46,211 nucleotides of DNA from a virus. Below, piece by piece: positions 1 to 5,986 of the stretch. The notes beneath the pieces were generated by a model. It saw only the letters and a list, made by a program, of their open reading frames with translations. It ran no database searches and was not told the DNA's origin. Location of the stretch: positions 1-46,211 of IMG/VR virus record IMGVR_UViG_3300024520_000124. The stretch is one strand, 5' to 3'. Position 1 is the first letter of the stretch. Each line of letters starts with the position of its first letter. Both the position numbers and the translations under genes were made by a program.

Positions 1-84
1 ACCCCCCCGCCCACAACCCAGACGGGGGGGGGGGGCTTCGCGAACGCCGCCTCCGCACCCACTGATGGATCCAACCAGACATGA
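1..84 (+). CDS. 3' fragment of the helix-turn-helix protein gene (second copy of its end)
   Basis: Read from base 1, this encodes the last 27 residues of the protein whose full gene is at 45321-46151. It includes the four glycines from the G tract and ends in a TGA at 82-84. It is a duplicate view of one gene created by the terminal redundancy, not a separate gene. The stop overlaps the start of the next gene (ATG at 81) as ATGA. Confidence 0.85.
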   Translation, partial: TPPPTTQTGGGGFANAASAPTDGSNQT

Positions 85-144
85 AATTTTCCCCAAAAGT
101 CACTCATCCCGCCCTCCGGTTCATACACGAGGTTTACGAGCTCC
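1..144. repeat. Terminal direct repeat, left copy
   Basis: These 144 bases match 46068-46211 except at positions 3 and 18 (C here, A there). The match shows the contig closes on itself, giving a unique length of 46,067 bases. Both mismatches fall at third positions of Thr codons in the gene that crosses the junction. They could be sequence variants or errors beside the 12-G run at 24-35. The overlap may be an assembly overlap of a circular or circularly permuted genome rather than a physical terminal repeat. Confidence 0.95.
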
Positions 145-815
145 TGGATCGCGCCGTCGACCGCAGCCACCCCCTTGCCGACAACCTCTTCGACAATTTC
201 GTCGCGCTTCAAAAACTGGCCGCCGAAAAACGGCCGCCGAAAAACGGGCCGGAAAAATGGGGCAACGAAAATGACGACCCCGCAAAAAGGACCGTCTACC
301 GCACGATCGAGCAGGTGCCGTGGCTCACCTTCGACCACAAGGAGGAGGAGGTCGCCCGCTGGCTGGGACTACCCCGCACCCTCCTGGCCAAGACGAGACG
401 GCTCAATTGTAGCCTGGCACGCGCCCGCCATTGGGAGGTCGTCAACAGAAACGTCAAATACACCGCTCAGGGCGTCGCTGTGCTCTCCGAGCTGCTCGGG
501 GTCTCCAACCCCCTGGACGTTCTGCCAGCGCCTCAGCAGGACCCCGTGGCGACGCCGAATCCAGCCGCCCCGGGCCAGGTCGTAGAGAAAATGACCCTCG
601 TCCGCGCCAACTGGGGATCCACCGGCTCAAAAGTCGTCGTCCAGGCCCGCCGGCCCTCCGGGGAAATCGTCACCGTCCGAGTCCACTCCAACGCCAACTT
701 CGTCGTCACAATGGCCAACGGCCAACCCATGACATTTCACGCCATGCAAAACCCCCATAGCCCTCAATTCTGGACCCTCGTCGGCCGCAGCCCACGGTGG
801 AAAGGTCGATGGTGA
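81..815 (+). CDS. Hypothetical protein with a small HTH-like segment, 244 aa
   Basis: I do not recognise the family. The N-terminal 60 residues look helical. Residues about 88-112 (after Glu-Glu-Glu-Val-Ala-Arg-Trp-Leu-Gly-Leu) have the spacing of a short helix-turn-helix. A Pro/Ala-rich linker (about 148-165) leads to a beta-rich C-terminus of about 75 residues. After circularisation its ATG overlaps the TGA of the upstream HTH gene as ATGA, so the two are probably translated together. It stands at the head of a run of small unknown genes, and a DNA-binding or regulatory role is only a guess. The 5' end of this gene is also present as a fragment at 46148-46211. Confidence 0.8.
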   Translation: MKFSPKVTHPALRFIHEVYELLDRAVDRSHPLADNLFDNFVALQKLAAEKRPPKNGPEKWGNENDDPAKRTVYRTIEQVPWLTFDHKEEEVARWLGLPRTLLAKTRRLNCSLARARHWEVVNRNVKYTAQGVAVLSELLGVSNPLDVLPAPQQDPVATPNPAAPGQVVEKMTLVRANWGSTGSKVVVQARRPSGEIVTVRVHSNANFVVTMANGQPMTFHAMQNPHSPQFWTLVGRSPRWKGRW

Positions 816-819
816 GATA

Positions 820-978
820 ATGGCCTCCGACTACCTGCCACCTGAGGATCTAATGCACTCCGGAAAGTTTGATGAAGTCCCTGATGTCGAAGACGACGAG
901 GTGCCCGAGTACCGCCGCCTGGTGCGCTGGCTGATCGAAGGGCAATGGGAAGAACAACGAAGACAAGACCAAAAATGA
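820..978 (+). CDS. Small acidic hypothetical protein, 52 aa
   Basis: A short gene starting 4 bases after the previous stop and ending in an ATGA overlap with the next start at 975. The product begins MASDYLPPEDLMHSGKFDEV. It has an acidic middle (Asp-Val-Glu-Asp-Asp-Glu-Val) and a C-terminal amphipathic stretch rich in Arg, Trp and Gln. The tight fit between neighbours and the gene-like amino-acid make-up are the support. I recognise no family. Confidence 0.65.
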   Translation: MASDYLPPEDLMHSGKFDEVPDVEDDEVPEYRRLVRWLIEGQWEEQRRQDQK

Positions 979-1454
979 AGATTATCGATAACATTCGAAG
1001 AAGTTGGGGCCAGTTGGTCAGACACCACAACAATTTCATCAAGCCACCGTATGACCCGCTCGGGGCCGGGGACCTTTGGGGGATCATCAACGAACAGGAG
1101 GAGAAGTTCGAGAAGGGGGGAGATTCCACGCCCGCTGCGGCTTGCCAGGAGGACTTTGATCTGGGAGTTAGTGTCGGCGTGAAGAGGGGGAGAGAGTTCG
1201 CCCTTGGTCTTTTACGGGAGGCAGTATGGCACAAGGACGATGCCGAGCTTGTCGCGGAGATTATGGGCAAGCTCCACTACTGGGGGGGAGATTCTGACCC
1301 CTCAAATGACCCCCCGAAACCGCACGGGATGTTCGAACTGGTGACGAGCATCGAGGCGCACCTCGCGAAACTTGCTGGGTGCGTCGAGCCGAACAAGAGG
1401 AACTTCGGGCACAGAAACTACCTCGCCACAGGCACCTGGAACGACGGACCCTGA
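975..1454 (+). CDS. Hypothetical protein carrying two GGDS repeat units, 159 aa
   Basis: I chose the ATG at 975 because it overlaps the previous stop as ATGA and follows the A-rich leader gaccaaaa. An upstream in-frame start at 945 would run back into the neighbouring gene. The protein contains two short Gly-Gly-Asp-Ser units (about residues 49-52 and 104-107). Each is encoded by a near-identical G-rich motif that recurs twice in the gene at 1727. Between them is a helical segment (Gln-Glu-Asp-Phe-Asp-Leu-Gly to Met-Gly-Lys-Leu). Function is unknown. The shared units suggest this gene and the 1727 gene exchanged or duplicated a module. Confidence 0.75.
   Translation: MKIIDNIRRSWGQLVRHHNNFIKPPYDPLGAGDLWGIINEQEEKFEKGGDSTPAAACQEDFDLGVSVGVKRGREFALGLLREAVWHKDDAELVAEIMGKLHYWGGDSDPSNDPPKPHGMFELVTSIEAHLAKLAGCVEPNKRNFGHRNYLATGTWNDGP
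1115..1127 (+). repeat. G-rich repeat unit 1 (GGDS motif)
   Basis: Six Gs followed by AGATTCC, one of four dispersed copies (others at 1282, 2026 and 2200). All four are read in the same frame as Gly-Gly-Asp-Ser. Confidence 0.8.
1282..1294 (+). repeat. G-rich repeat unit 2 (GGDS motif)
   Basis: Seven Gs followed by AGATTC, then T instead of the second C of the other copies. It also encodes Gly-Gly-Asp-Ser, preceded by Trp. Confidence 0.75.
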
Positions 1455-1462
1455 CAAACCCC

Positions 1463-1663
1463 ATGAGCGATAAAAATCTTATAGCCCTTGTGCGAAAGCG
1501 TATTAAGCAGGCAGACGCCTCTGTTGACAGGTCGCAATCACCAATCATGCAGGCGGCCAAGTATCGGATCGCCTTGAAGCTGATTGACAGGGAGTTGGCG
1601 GAACTTGAGCAACCCAGCCTTGTGTCGCATCCCAACTGCAACATCAACGGACACAAAGCCTGA
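1463..1663 (+). CDS. Small hypothetical protein, 66 aa
   Basis: The product begins MSDKNLIALVRKRIKQADAS and is mostly helical and charged. The start at 1463 is preferred because it lies 8 bases after the previous stop. The longer in-frame version from 1379 would overlap the neighbour by 76 bases and adds an Arg-rich tail typical of an out-of-frame shadow. I recognise no family. Confidence 0.6.
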   Translation: MSDKNLIALVRKRIKQADASVDRSQSPIMQAAKYRIALKLIDRELAELEQPSLVSHPNCNINGHKA

Positions 1664-1674
1664 GAATTGAGAAA

Positions 1675-1722
1675 ATGATATTGCTCCTCTCAGGCGGGTT
1701 AGATTCAACGGTGCTGCTATAA
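1675..1722 (+). pseudogene. QueC-like N-terminal remnant (15 codons)
   Basis: The open frame reads MILLLSGGLDSTVLL and then hits TAA. Ser-Gly-Gly-Leu-Asp-Ser-Thr is the PP-loop signature at the start of QueC (7-cyano-7-deazaguanine synthase), where it follows a short hydrophobic strand, as here. The rest of a QueC protein of about 220 aa is missing: after the stop the next gene begins at 1727 with unrelated sequence. The likely reading is a deletion remnant of a queC-like gene, or a short coincidental peptide. The exact placement right after an ATG favours a remnant. Confidence 0.45.
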
Positions 1723-1726
1723 CCCT

Positions 1727-2221
1727 ATGAACGATAAAATATCCGACAACGTTTTGGAGTGCCCAGTTTGCAAGCTGCTATGGCTGGAGCGTTTCAATAA
1801 CGATGAATGCCCGGTTTGCGGCGCTCGCAAGGAAGCCAAAGCCATGATCGTTTCCGCTCATAAGGACGGACTTAAGGAGGGCCGTCTAAACATAACCTCC
1901 GTAACGCGAAAGTGCATAGCTGCTCTCGATGCCGAGATGCACCACCCTCTACACCTACGCATGCACCACGCGGGAATCATGCGGGCTAAGATAATACTTG
2001 AGGAGCTGGAGAAGGAAGCCGCAGCGGGGGGAGATTCCAGGGACTGTGCATGTGTCGAGATACAGAAGTTCGTAGCGCGAAAGTTCGTGGAGTCAGTCGA
2101 GGAGGAGCTGAGAAGCTCCGGTTTCAGTTGGCGAAACCAATGCGCCATCTCCGACATCCTTCGCATGGAAGCAGGGATGAAGGTGAAGGAAGCCGCAGAG
2201 GGGGGAGATTCCAAGACATGA
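1727..2221 (+). CDS. Zinc-ribbon hypothetical protein with two GGDS repeat units, 164 aa
   Basis: The N-terminus has a clear zinc ribbon, two Cys-x-x-Cys pairs at residues 12/15 and 28/31 (both CPVC). It is followed by a His-rich helical stretch (Met-His-His-Pro-Leu-His-Leu-Arg-Met-His-His). Two 29-base near-identical repeats encode Lys-Glu-Ala-Ala-(Ala/Glu)-Gly-Gly-Asp-Ser, one mid-protein and one at the very C-terminus. The segment between them is Cys-containing and helical. The pattern looks like an internally duplicated cassette. The gene is GC-poorer than its neighbours. Function unknown. Confidence 0.75.
   Translation: MNDKISDNVLECPVCKLLWLERFNNDECPVCGARKEAKAMIVSAHKDGLKEGRLNITSVTRKCIAALDAEMHHPLHLRMHHAGIMRAKIILEELEKEAAAGGDSRDCACVEIQKFVARKFVESVEEELRSSGFSWRNQCAISDILRMEAGMKVKEAAEGGDSKT
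2011..2039 (+). repeat. 29-bp direct repeat, copy A
   Basis: It matches 2185-2213 with one mismatch (C at 2025, A at 2199). It contains the G6-AGATTCC unit and encodes Lys-Glu-Ala-Ala-Ala-Gly-Gly-Asp-Ser. Confidence 0.9.
2185..2213 (+). repeat. 29-bp direct repeat, copy B
   Basis: The second copy of the repeat at 2011-2039, ending 8 bases before the stop of the same gene. The 145 bases between the copies could be lost by recombination without changing frame, because the 174-base spacing is a multiple of three. Confidence 0.9.
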
Positions 2222-2277
2222 AAAACCCACCTGTAGAGTTGATCGATTCCGAATTTAACCCCGAAAAGGGGGGTTAA
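2218..2277 (+). CDS. Possible 19-aa leader peptide
   Basis: An ATG overlaps the previous stop as ATGA and reads MKNPPVELIDSEFNPEKGG to TAA. Its last codons are the hairpin at 2255-2277. The position, directly before a second palindrome and the next gene, is what a leader peptide or attenuator would look like. The peptide may equally be meaningless. Confidence 0.3.
   Translation: MKNPPVELIDSEFNPEKGG
2255..2277 (+). promoter_or_regulatory. Stem-loop before a small-gene start
   Basis: TTAACCCC (2255-2262) pairs perfectly with GGGGTTAA (2270-2277) across a 7-base loop. No T run follows, so it is not a standard terminator. It lies 7 bases upstream of the 26-base palindrome at 2284-2309, and the pair fill the gap before the gene at 2321. 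Confidence 0.55.
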
Positions 2278-2283
2278 GAGAAA

Positions 2284-2309
2284 TGTTCGCGATTTCGAAA
2301 TAGCGAACA
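2284..2309. promoter_or_regulatory. 26-bp near-perfect palindrome, operator-like
   Basis: The outer arms TGTTCGC and GCGAACA flank a perfect inner ATTTCGAAAT (2292-2301). Only one base pair (G2291/A2302) breaks the symmetry. It stands 11 bases upstream of the ATG at 2321. The size and symmetry fit a dimeric regulator's operator. The ribbon-helix-helix protein at 45107 or an HTH protein in this genome are candidate binders, but nothing in the sequence assigns one. Confidence 0.55.
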
Positions 2310-2320
2310 AAACCAAAAAC

Positions 2321-2659
2321 ATGAGTAACGAACAAACACCGCCGGAAGCTGGCAACGCCAGTGAAGAAACCGCAGTAAACAACAAATCACCGTTGCCGCC
2401 CGAAGAGAACCTGCCCGAAGCGACGCAAGAGGCTGCGGCGCCGGAGCCCAACCCGAGCTGCCCCCATGATTCGCCTTTCCAACTGGTCAGCGAGGACAAG
2501 GACGAGCACAACACCCTGCGCCGTGTGCTGGCCGCCAGGATGGCTGGGGGCGTGCTGGTCAGCATCGAGGTCGAGCAGCAAGGATCACCTCCCATGGTGG
2601 CCCTGGCCTTCGTCACCAATGGTCGCTTGTCAGATGACAACCCGCCCAAAATCAGCTGA
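2321..2659 (+). CDS. Hypothetical acidic protein, 112 aa
   Basis: The first 50 residues are low-complexity and rich in Glu, Pro and Ala, and probably disordered. The remainder (about 52-112) looks like a small alpha/beta fold (Val-Leu-Ala-Ala-Arg-Met, then Val-Leu-Val-Ser-Ile-Glu-Val). The leader is A-rich (accaaaaac) with no Shine-Dalgarno. It is the first gene after the double palindrome and could head the replication transcription unit. It overlaps the next gene by 26 bases. I recognise no family. Confidence 0.75.
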   Translation: MSNEQTPPEAGNASEETAVNNKSPLPPEENLPEATQEAAAPEPNPSCPHDSPFQLVSEDKDEHNTLRRVLAARMAGGVLVSIEVEQQGSPPMVALAFVTNGRLSDDNPPKIS

Positions 2660-2858
2660 GCCGTGGAACAAGGTGCCCTTCACCCGCATCGTGCAGATGA
2701 CCCAGGTCGAAGGGTACCGCTGGGCCCGCGTGGGTGCCCAGCTCTTCCTCGAGGGAGAGCTGGGCGAACGGTTCCAATACAAGCTTCGTGGGGGTTCATA
2801 TCTGAAAAAGTCGCCAAAAAAAGTGACAAATGACGAACAAAATTCCGTATCCAATTGA
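2634..2858 (+). CDS. Small hypothetical protein, 74 aa
   Basis: It begins MTTRPKSAEPWNKVPFTRIV and ends in a Lys-rich tail. It overlaps the upstream gene by 26 bases and the replication gene by 29, which is within the habit of this genome. A middle segment (Tyr-Arg-Trp-Ala-Arg-Val-Gly-Ala-Gln-Leu-Phe-Leu) resembles a short beta-hairpin. Function is unknown. The basic, aromatic character would suit nucleic-acid binding, but that is inference. Confidence 0.6.
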   Translation: MTTRPKSAEPWNKVPFTRIVQMTQVEGYRWARVGAQLFLEGELGERFQYKLRGGSYLKKSPKKVTNDEQNSVSN

Positions 2859-3747
2859 ATTTAATTCACTATTTGCAGACCCAAAAGTGATGGCAATGCC
2901 CGCAAATGTGGCCTGGGGTTACCTACATTTGCTCGGTCAAGCTTGGGATCAAACCCCTTGCGGGACACTGCCTAACGACGACGAGCTACTTTCAATCCTC
3001 GCTCAAATGGAGCCGCTCAACGGCTTGACCAAACTACAATATTTTATCCAAGAAAAATTCAAAATCCTATCGCCTTTCCGACTGAACGCGAGGGACGATC
3101 GGTGGCATAATAATGACATGAAAAAAGTTGCGGCAAGGGTCCGCAAAGTTCATAAAGCCCACGTAGACAAGGGGAAGCGCGGCGCAAAAGCCCGATGGTC
3201 CAAGCATAGCCCAGCTAATAGCTCAGCTTCTAGTTGGGCCAATAGCCCAACGGTAGCTATTAGTACTCTCTCTCTCTCTACTAACGCGCGCGCGCGTGAG
3301 GGAACCAAGGCACCGTCTGGATCCGGCGCCACTTCGGTGTATGGCCCCCCGCTCGATCGCTGGCTCATCTCCGCGAACTCTCTGGGCATCGGGTCCGACT
3401 TCGCAGCAGAAAAATGGCACGCCATGAACCAGGTGGATTGGAAGGGCGGTCAGGTCAACCCCGAGGCCTACCTCGATCGCGTCGCATTCTGGTGGGCCAA
3501 GGAGGTCGCCAAGACCGTGCAGCCGGCTTCATCGACCCCGGGCTCAGGGCCGGTGGTGGTGAAAAAAAGCGGCGGTGAATCCACCTGGGGCATCACTCAG
3601 AAAATCCGCGCCCTCGAGGAGGAGCTCCCCGCCCATCCGGGCAACCCGCGAAACCGCACCGGCATGCAGCAGGCCTCGGCCGAGGACCGTGCTGACTTCG
3701 CGGCAATCGAAAACCAAATCAAAGACCTACGGCGTCAAATGCAATGA
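2830..3747 (+). CDS. YdaU/DUF1376-like replication initiation protein, 305 aa
   Basis: The N-terminal 95 residues (Phe-Asn-Ser-Leu-Phe-Ala-Asp-Pro-Lys-Val ... Trp-Gly-Tyr-Leu-His-Leu-Leu-Gly-Gln-Ala-Trp ... Gly-Thr-Leu-Pro-Asn-Asp-Asp) follow the pattern of DUF1376/YdaU and phage replisome-organiser proteins. These sit upstream of a helicase or helicase loader and are thought to act at the phage origin. A basic stretch (Lys-Gly-Lys-Arg-Gly-Ala-Lys-Ala-Arg-Trp, about 113-124) leads into a low-complexity Ser-rich linker. The C-terminal part holds a second small domain and a Glu/Arg-rich coiled tail. The linker DNA carries nested inverted repeats and dinucleotide tracts, so the origin may lie inside the gene as in lambda O. 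It ends in an ATGA overlap with the next gene. Confidence 0.65.
   Translation: MTNKIPYPIEFNSLFADPKVMAMPANVAWGYLHLLGQAWDQTPCGTLPNDDELLSILAQMEPLNGLTKLQYFIQEKFKILSPFRLNARDDRWHNNDMKKVAARVRKVHKAHVDKGKRGAKARWSKHSPANSSASSWANSPTVAISTLSLSTNARAREGTKAPSGSGATSVYGPPLDRWLISANSLGIGSDFAAEKWHAMNQVDWKGGQVNPEAYLDRVAFWWAKEVAKTVQPASSTPGSGPVVVKKSGGESTWGITQKIRALEEELPAHPGNPRNRTGMQQASAEDRADFAAIENQIKDLRRQMQ
3215..3263. other. Candidate replication origin: nested inverted repeats
   Basis: CTAATAGCT (3215-3223) pairs with AGCTATTAG (3255-3263). Nested inside, TTGGGC (3234-3239) pairs with GCCCAA (3245-3250) around a 5-base loop. AGCT occurs four times (3213, 3220, 3225, 3255). The block lies in the linker of the replication-initiator gene and in locally AT-richer sequence. 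That is where lambdoid origins sit, but function is not shown. Confidence 0.4.
3266..3296. repeat. (CT)7 and (CG)6 dinucleotide tracts
   Basis: Seven CT units (3266-3279) are followed by ACTAA and then six CG units (3285-3296). Alternating CG can adopt Z-DNA, and both tracts are prone to slippage. A slip in either would shift the frame of the replication gene, unless changed by three units. Confidence 0.85.
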
Positions 3748-4052
3748 ATGTTTCAAAATGCACCTCCTGTGGCGGGATTTACTCCACCAAGGAACCAAGG
3801 AAAGGCCTCTGTCCGGAATGCCGGATCCTGGCCACCAAACAGGCTACCGACATGGCCCTCGAGGCCGGCAACGCCAAAGGCTACGTCACTCTGCCCGAAA
3901 AGGGCTTCGATCGACTCGAGCTGGAGAGCCGCAAAATGGGCGTCTCCATCGATCGTGCCGCGATCATCCTGCTCTGCCCGATCCTCCAGGATGATGCGCT
4001 CTACGCCTCCTATCTCGCGGGCAAAAAACCAACCGAACCAAAAAAAAGCTAA
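3744..4052 (+). CDS. Small zinc-ribbon protein, 102 aa
   Basis: Its ATG overlaps the end of the replication gene (ATGA). Residues 6/9 and 23/26 form a two-pair zinc knuckle (CTSC ... CPEC). The rest is helical, with a hydrophobic segment near residues 71-82 (Arg-Ala-Ala-Ile-Ile-Leu-Leu-Cys) that is too short and interrupted to be a sure membrane span, and a Lys-rich end. It is one of several small zinc-ribbon proteins here. Its place between initiator and helicase suggests a replication-accessory or regulatory role, unproven. Confidence 0.7.
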   Translation: MNVSKCTSCGGIYSTKEPRKGLCPECRILATKQATDMALEAGNAKGYVTLPEKGFDRLELESRKMGVSIDRAAIILLCPILQDDALYASYLAGKKPTEPKKS

Positions 4053-4056
4053 ATCT

Positions 4057-4323
4057 ATGGCAAAAGAACTCGAAGTGAGACACGGTGTGACCGGCGAAAT
4101 TCGCCGATTCAAAGAGAAACTGGACTGCGAGAAATGGCTCGACGGAACCAAGGGTTACCTGGTGGGCGTGCTCGAGACCGATCCGAAGCAGCAACCCGAA
4201 TTGCGCATGAGCGAGGGCCGCGTCATCGCCCCGAAAATGGCAGGGCCAGTCTCCTGCCCGGTGTGTGGGCGGGTGGCGCCAAGAGGCTACTGCGCCCACT
4301 GCTGCAGGAAGTGCGGACTGTAA
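4057..4323 (+). CDS. Small protein with C-terminal zinc ribbon, 88 aa
   Basis: It starts at ATG 4057, 4 bases after the previous stop. The N-terminal part is a charged alpha/beta segment (Glu-Val-Arg-His-Gly-Val-Thr-Gly-Glu-Ile-Arg-Arg). The last 22 residues hold Cys67, Cys70, Cys79, Cys82, Cys83 and Cys86, a compact zinc-binding end. Longer in-frame starts upstream would lie wholly within the neighbour and are rejected. Function unknown. Confidence 0.65.
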   Translation: MAKELEVRHGVTGEIRRFKEKLDCEKWLDGTKGYLVGVLETDPKQQPELRMSEGRVIAPKMAGPVSCPVCGRVAPRGYCAHCCRKCGL

Positions 4324-4344
4324 GCGATCGCGGATCAACCGTGT

Positions 4345-4521
4345 ATGACTAAGTGTGTTCCACATGGAACAAAAATGAAGTGGCGCTACTGCAAGACTGA
4401 CGAAGAGCGCGCCTGGCGCAAGCGGGAAGCCGTGCGTCGTTACAATTCAAGCGCGCGCGGTAAAGCCGCTCGCCGCAACTACATGCGCAACCTCAGAGAC
4501 AATCATGGCTACAAAAAATAA
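4345..4521 (+). CDS. Very small basic protein, 58 aa
   Basis: ATG at 4345 follows the previous stop by 21 bases, and the gene overlaps the next by 17. The product starts MTKCVPHGTKMKWRYCKTDE and is strongly basic, with about a dozen Arg, and Tyr and Asn in the second half. Cys-x-x-His and a later Cys could bind metal. Basic character suggests nucleic-acid binding. I recognise no family. Confidence 0.6.
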   Translation: MTKCVPHGTKMKWRYCKTDEERAWRKREAVRRYNSSARGKAARRNYMRNLRDNHGYKK

Positions 4522-4753
4522 CTGGGTGGTCAAGTGGCAAGGCCGCTACTACCGCCTCACCAGTGAATCCCCAGACTCAAACTGGGTCTTCGGTTCACTC
4601 AGCAAAGCGGATCGGCTCACCGAGCGCTCCGCTCGCGCCATCGCCGCAGAATTTGGATCCTGTTTCGAAGCGAAGTGCCTCGATGAACTGCAGGGTCCCG
4701 AACAAACGAAAAAAACAGACCAAAATGACAAAAAAAACACTGGAAATCCGTAA
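4505..4753 (+). CDS. Small hypothetical protein, 82 aa
   Basis: It begins MATKNNWVVKWQGRYYRLTS, with two short beta-like segments rich in aromatics (Trp-Val-Val-Lys-Trp, Arg-Tyr-Tyr-Arg-Leu). A helix (about 35-55) and a Lys/Gln-rich disordered tail follow. It overlaps its neighbours by 17 and 29 bases. It belongs to the row of small genes between initiator and helicase. No family recognised. Confidence 0.65.
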   Translation: MATKNNWVVKWQGRYYRLTSESPDSNWVFGSLSKADRLTERSARAIAAEFGSCFEAKCLDELQGPEQTKKTDQNDKKNTGNP

Positions 4754-5216
4754 CGCTTACCTGGAAGGGCAGAACAAGAACCTTGGCGAGGCCAACAGAG
4801 GCCTGGCTAAATCGTTGAGCGAACTGCGGGATAGCGCGCTCAACACGGCCGTGGGCCGGCTCACCCGCGAGTTGCAGGGGAAAATCGACGAGCTCGCCAC
4901 CACCACCGAGGAATGCCGGCACTTCCGGCAGGAAGCGCACTTCGCCCAGCAACGACTGGAGCAGGAGATGCAAGAGCACCTCATCTGCCGCCGGCAAATC
5001 GACCAGGCCTACCGCAGTGAATCGGGCTCACTCGTTGTGGAAGGCTCGCGCAAACGTATCGTCGAGCTCACCACCGAGCTCATGGAACAGCGGCGTGAGA
5101 CGAACCGGGTAATGGAGCTGGCCAGGAACATCGGCCATCTGGCGCTGATTGTCCCCGCTGTGGTCCCGGTGGGCCTATCGCCCGACAACGTGAACGGCAC
5201 CCGACTATCGCGATGA
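4725..5216 (+). CDS. Coiled-coil protein, 163 aa
   Basis: The ATG at 4725 follows an A-rich leader (cagaccaaa). The longer in-frame start at 4563 lies inside the upstream gene. Almost the whole chain is charged heptad-like sequence (Glu-Gly-Gln-Asn-Lys-Asn-Leu-Gly-Glu to Met-Glu-Gln-Arg-Arg-Glu-Thr-Asn-Arg-Val), so an extended coiled coil is likely. The last 25 residues turn hydrophobic (Leu-Ala-Leu-Ile-Val-Pro-Ala-Val-Val-Pro-Val). It ends in ATGA with the next gene. Function unknown. Confidence 0.7.
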   Translation: MTKKTLEIRNAYLEGQNKNLGEANRGLAKSLSELRDSALNTAVGRLTRELQGKIDELATTTEECRHFRQEAHFAQQRLEQEMQEHLICRRQIDQAYRSESGSLVVEGSRKRIVELTTELMEQRRETNRVMELARNIGHLALIVPAVVPVGLSPDNVNGTRLSR

Positions 5217-5986
5217 GCGACACCGTTCTCTACACCGTCGACCTGGATAAAGTGATCCGCACATGGAAGGTCTACACCGACGCCAGAGGCAGTGCGGGCC
5301 TCATCTGGGGTAAGCTCTCCGATAAGTATTTCGGGGATCCAACCTGGTTCGCGACTCACCCGGTGGAGGTGTGGGCCTTGGTGCACCGCACCGAGCTGCC
5401 GCTGCATCACCGCCTGGTGCTCTCGATGACGATGGGTCGCGCGATCGTCGAGCACAACTGCCTGGGGACAATGGCAGAGCACCTGCGCCGCTTCGCGCGG
5501 GACTTCGAGTGCCAAGGCACTCACCTAACAACGTTGGCCGATGACTTCGAGTCGTTGGCTAATGAGAAGAACCTCATGGGCGTTTGCTTCCACATCACAA
5601 CCGCCAAGAAGAACCCGTGGTTCACTCACGACGAGGACACCGACGCAATGGTGCCCTACAACTTCAAGCGCAAGGGACCTGCCCCGCACTTCTTCGTGTT
5701 CGCTGAACAAAACGATACCCTGCCGGAGTTCAGCAGCTACAACTCCGCGCCGCTGTGTCCCTGGTGCGGTAGCAAGTGGCCGGGAAATACCCTGCTGATC
5801 AACGAGAACGACGAACTGGCCTGCGGCTCTTGCCGGCGGCCATTCGTCATTAAACTAAGATACCTGCCGCCACTGGTGGCTACCAAGAGGAAAGTGAATG
5901 AAAAAGCAAAAATCAAAACCACACAAGAACCAGAACAAGCGGGCCCGGCGGCGGACGGCCAGGAATTCAAGGAGGCGCAATCGTGA
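5213..5986 (+). CDS. Hypothetical protein with a zinc ribbon, 257 aa
   Basis: It starts by ATGA overlap at 5213. Residues 182/185 (CPWC) and 204/207 (CGSC) form a zinc ribbon after a helical N-terminal domain of about 110 residues. The C-terminus is Lys/Glu-rich and disordered. Just before the stop its coding sequence contains AAGGAGG (5969-5975), the ribosome binding site for the helicase, whose GTG overlaps this stop. Translation of the two is therefore probably coupled. The family is not recognised. A helicase-loader role is possible by position only, and I see no AAA+ motif. Confidence 0.65.
   Translation: MSDTVLYTVDLDKVIRTWKVYTDARGSAGLIWGKLSDKYFGDPTWFATHPVEVWALVHRTELPLHHRLVLSMTMGRAIVEHNCLGTMAEHLRRFARDFECQGTHLTTLADDFESLANEKNLMGVCFHITTAKKNPWFTHDEDTDAMVPYNFKRKGPAPHFFVFAEQNDTLPEFSSYNSAPLCPWCGSKWPGNTLLINENDELACGSCRRPFVIKLRYLPPLVATKRKVNEKAKIKTTQEPEQAGPAADGQEFKEAQS
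5969..5975 (+). promoter_or_regulatory. Strong Shine-Dalgarno that fixes the GTG start of dnaB
   Basis: AAGGAGG lies 7 bases upstream of GTG at 5983. It is one of the few full Shine-Dalgarno sites in the genome and supports the GTG start. Confidence 0.8.

Noticed and set aside
65-274. 69-codon + strand frame at the left end
   Set aside because: Lies inside the 244-aa gene in another frame. Only of interest as a possible extension after slippage at the G tract.
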